DNA from: an uncultured Eubacteriales bacterium
GTDB lineage: Bacteria > Bacillota > Clostridia > Lachnospirales > Bianqueaceae
DNA: 5,665 bases
Direction: 5' to 3'
NCBI GenBank assembly: GCA_900322165.1
Contig: ONYR01000197.1
Span: forward strand, 1 to 5,665
A program made the position numbers and the translations under genes. Position 1 is the stretch's first letter; every line of letters starts with the position of its first letter. Below the pieces are notes generated by a model that was not told the origin of the DNA, did no database searches, and saw only the letters and a list, made by a program, of their open reading frames with translations. Below, in pieces: positions 5,420 to 5,665 of this stretch.

Positions 5420-5665
5420 TTAGCGCTCCTTCACGGTGTCTTTCCAATGCTCGGTCGGCACTTCGACTTCAGCGAGAATGCCTTCGATGAGGTCTTTGAT
5501 CTGACTGGTCTTGTTGCGCTGCGAACCGCGCAGGATGATACGGTGTCCAAGGACCGGGATCGCCAGATCCTTGATATCGTCCGGCGTGACATATTCGCGT
5601 CCGCGGATCGCCGCAAGCGCCTGCGCCGCCTTGAGAAGCGCGAGGTTGCCTCGGGGCGAAACGCC
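5420..5665 (-). CDS. MoxR-family AAA+ ATPase, C-terminal fragment
   Basis: This is the last 81 codons of a gene whose 5' part lies beyond the window. The translation begins GVSPRGNLALLKAAQALA and continues with GREYVTPDDI and then IPVLGHRIIL. These are the signatures of the lid subdomain of MoxR ATPases: the sensor-2 arginine in GxSPR, the GRxYVTPDD stretch and the VLxHR helix. MoxR proteins are cytoplasmic ATP-driven chaperone-like machines that usually act with partners encoded beside them, typically vWA or DUF58 proteins. The Walker A and B motifs are outside the window, so catalytic competence cannot be judged. The reading frame ends in TAA at 5422-5420, only 3 nt before the DUF58 start, and the ribosome binding site of the DUF58 gene lies within its last codons. 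This implies translational coupling. Family assignment is firm; the substrate is unknown. Confidence 0.93.
   Translation of the reverse strand, partial: GVSPRGNLALLKAAQALAAIRGREYVTPDDIKDLAIPVLGHRIILRGSQRNKTSQIKDLIEGILAEVEVPTEHWKDTVKER

Overview
The window holds six protein-coding genes, all on the minus strand, so it reads from high to low coordinates. Both edges cut a gene. Gene density is high, base composition is moderately GC-rich, Shine-Dalgarno sites are strong (AGGAGG type), and the gene families are typical of Firmicutes. A gut-type Clostridia bacterium (Lachnospiraceae or Oscillospiraceae-like) is the most likely source. That assignment is inferred from gene content and style, not from a marker gene. 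No rRNA, tRNA, CRISPR array, transposase or phage gene is visible, and no gene-free stretch exceeds about 140 bases.

Region 1 (5665 down to 3088) is a tight three-gene operon. It runs from the C-terminal end of a MoxR-type AAA+ ATPase, through a DUF58 protein with a membrane anchor, to a polytopic membrane protein with a DUF4129-like cytoplasmic tail. Gaps are 3 and 13 nt, and each downstream gene has a good ribosome binding site. The set resembles the widespread MoxR-DUF58-transglutaminase (TgpA-like) locus. Here, however, the last protein has only a short acidic extracytoplasmic linker where the transglutaminase domain would sit. The operon ends in a perfect 16-bp terminator hairpin whose stem begins inside the stop codon.

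Region 2 (3051 to 2947) is a compact intergenic stretch packed with inverted repeats. It has three hairpins plus an 8-nt segment beside the next gene's ribosome binding site that is fully complementary to the loop of the first hairpin. It could be a structured 5' leader or a palindromic intergenic repeat.

Region 3 (2946 to 2083) encodes a Cof-type HAD hydrolase with all four HAD motifs. Its normal C-terminus is extended by five exact DLxRG-type pentapeptides, encoded by a 15-bp tandem DNA repeat.

Region 4 (2024 to 732) encodes an unrecognised protein with four N-terminal membrane segments and a large, mostly helical soluble domain. Region 5 (651 to 1) is the N-terminal half of a MATE-family multidrug/cation antiporter. 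Nothing links regions 3-5 functionally beyond shared orientation; the short gaps permit co-transcription.
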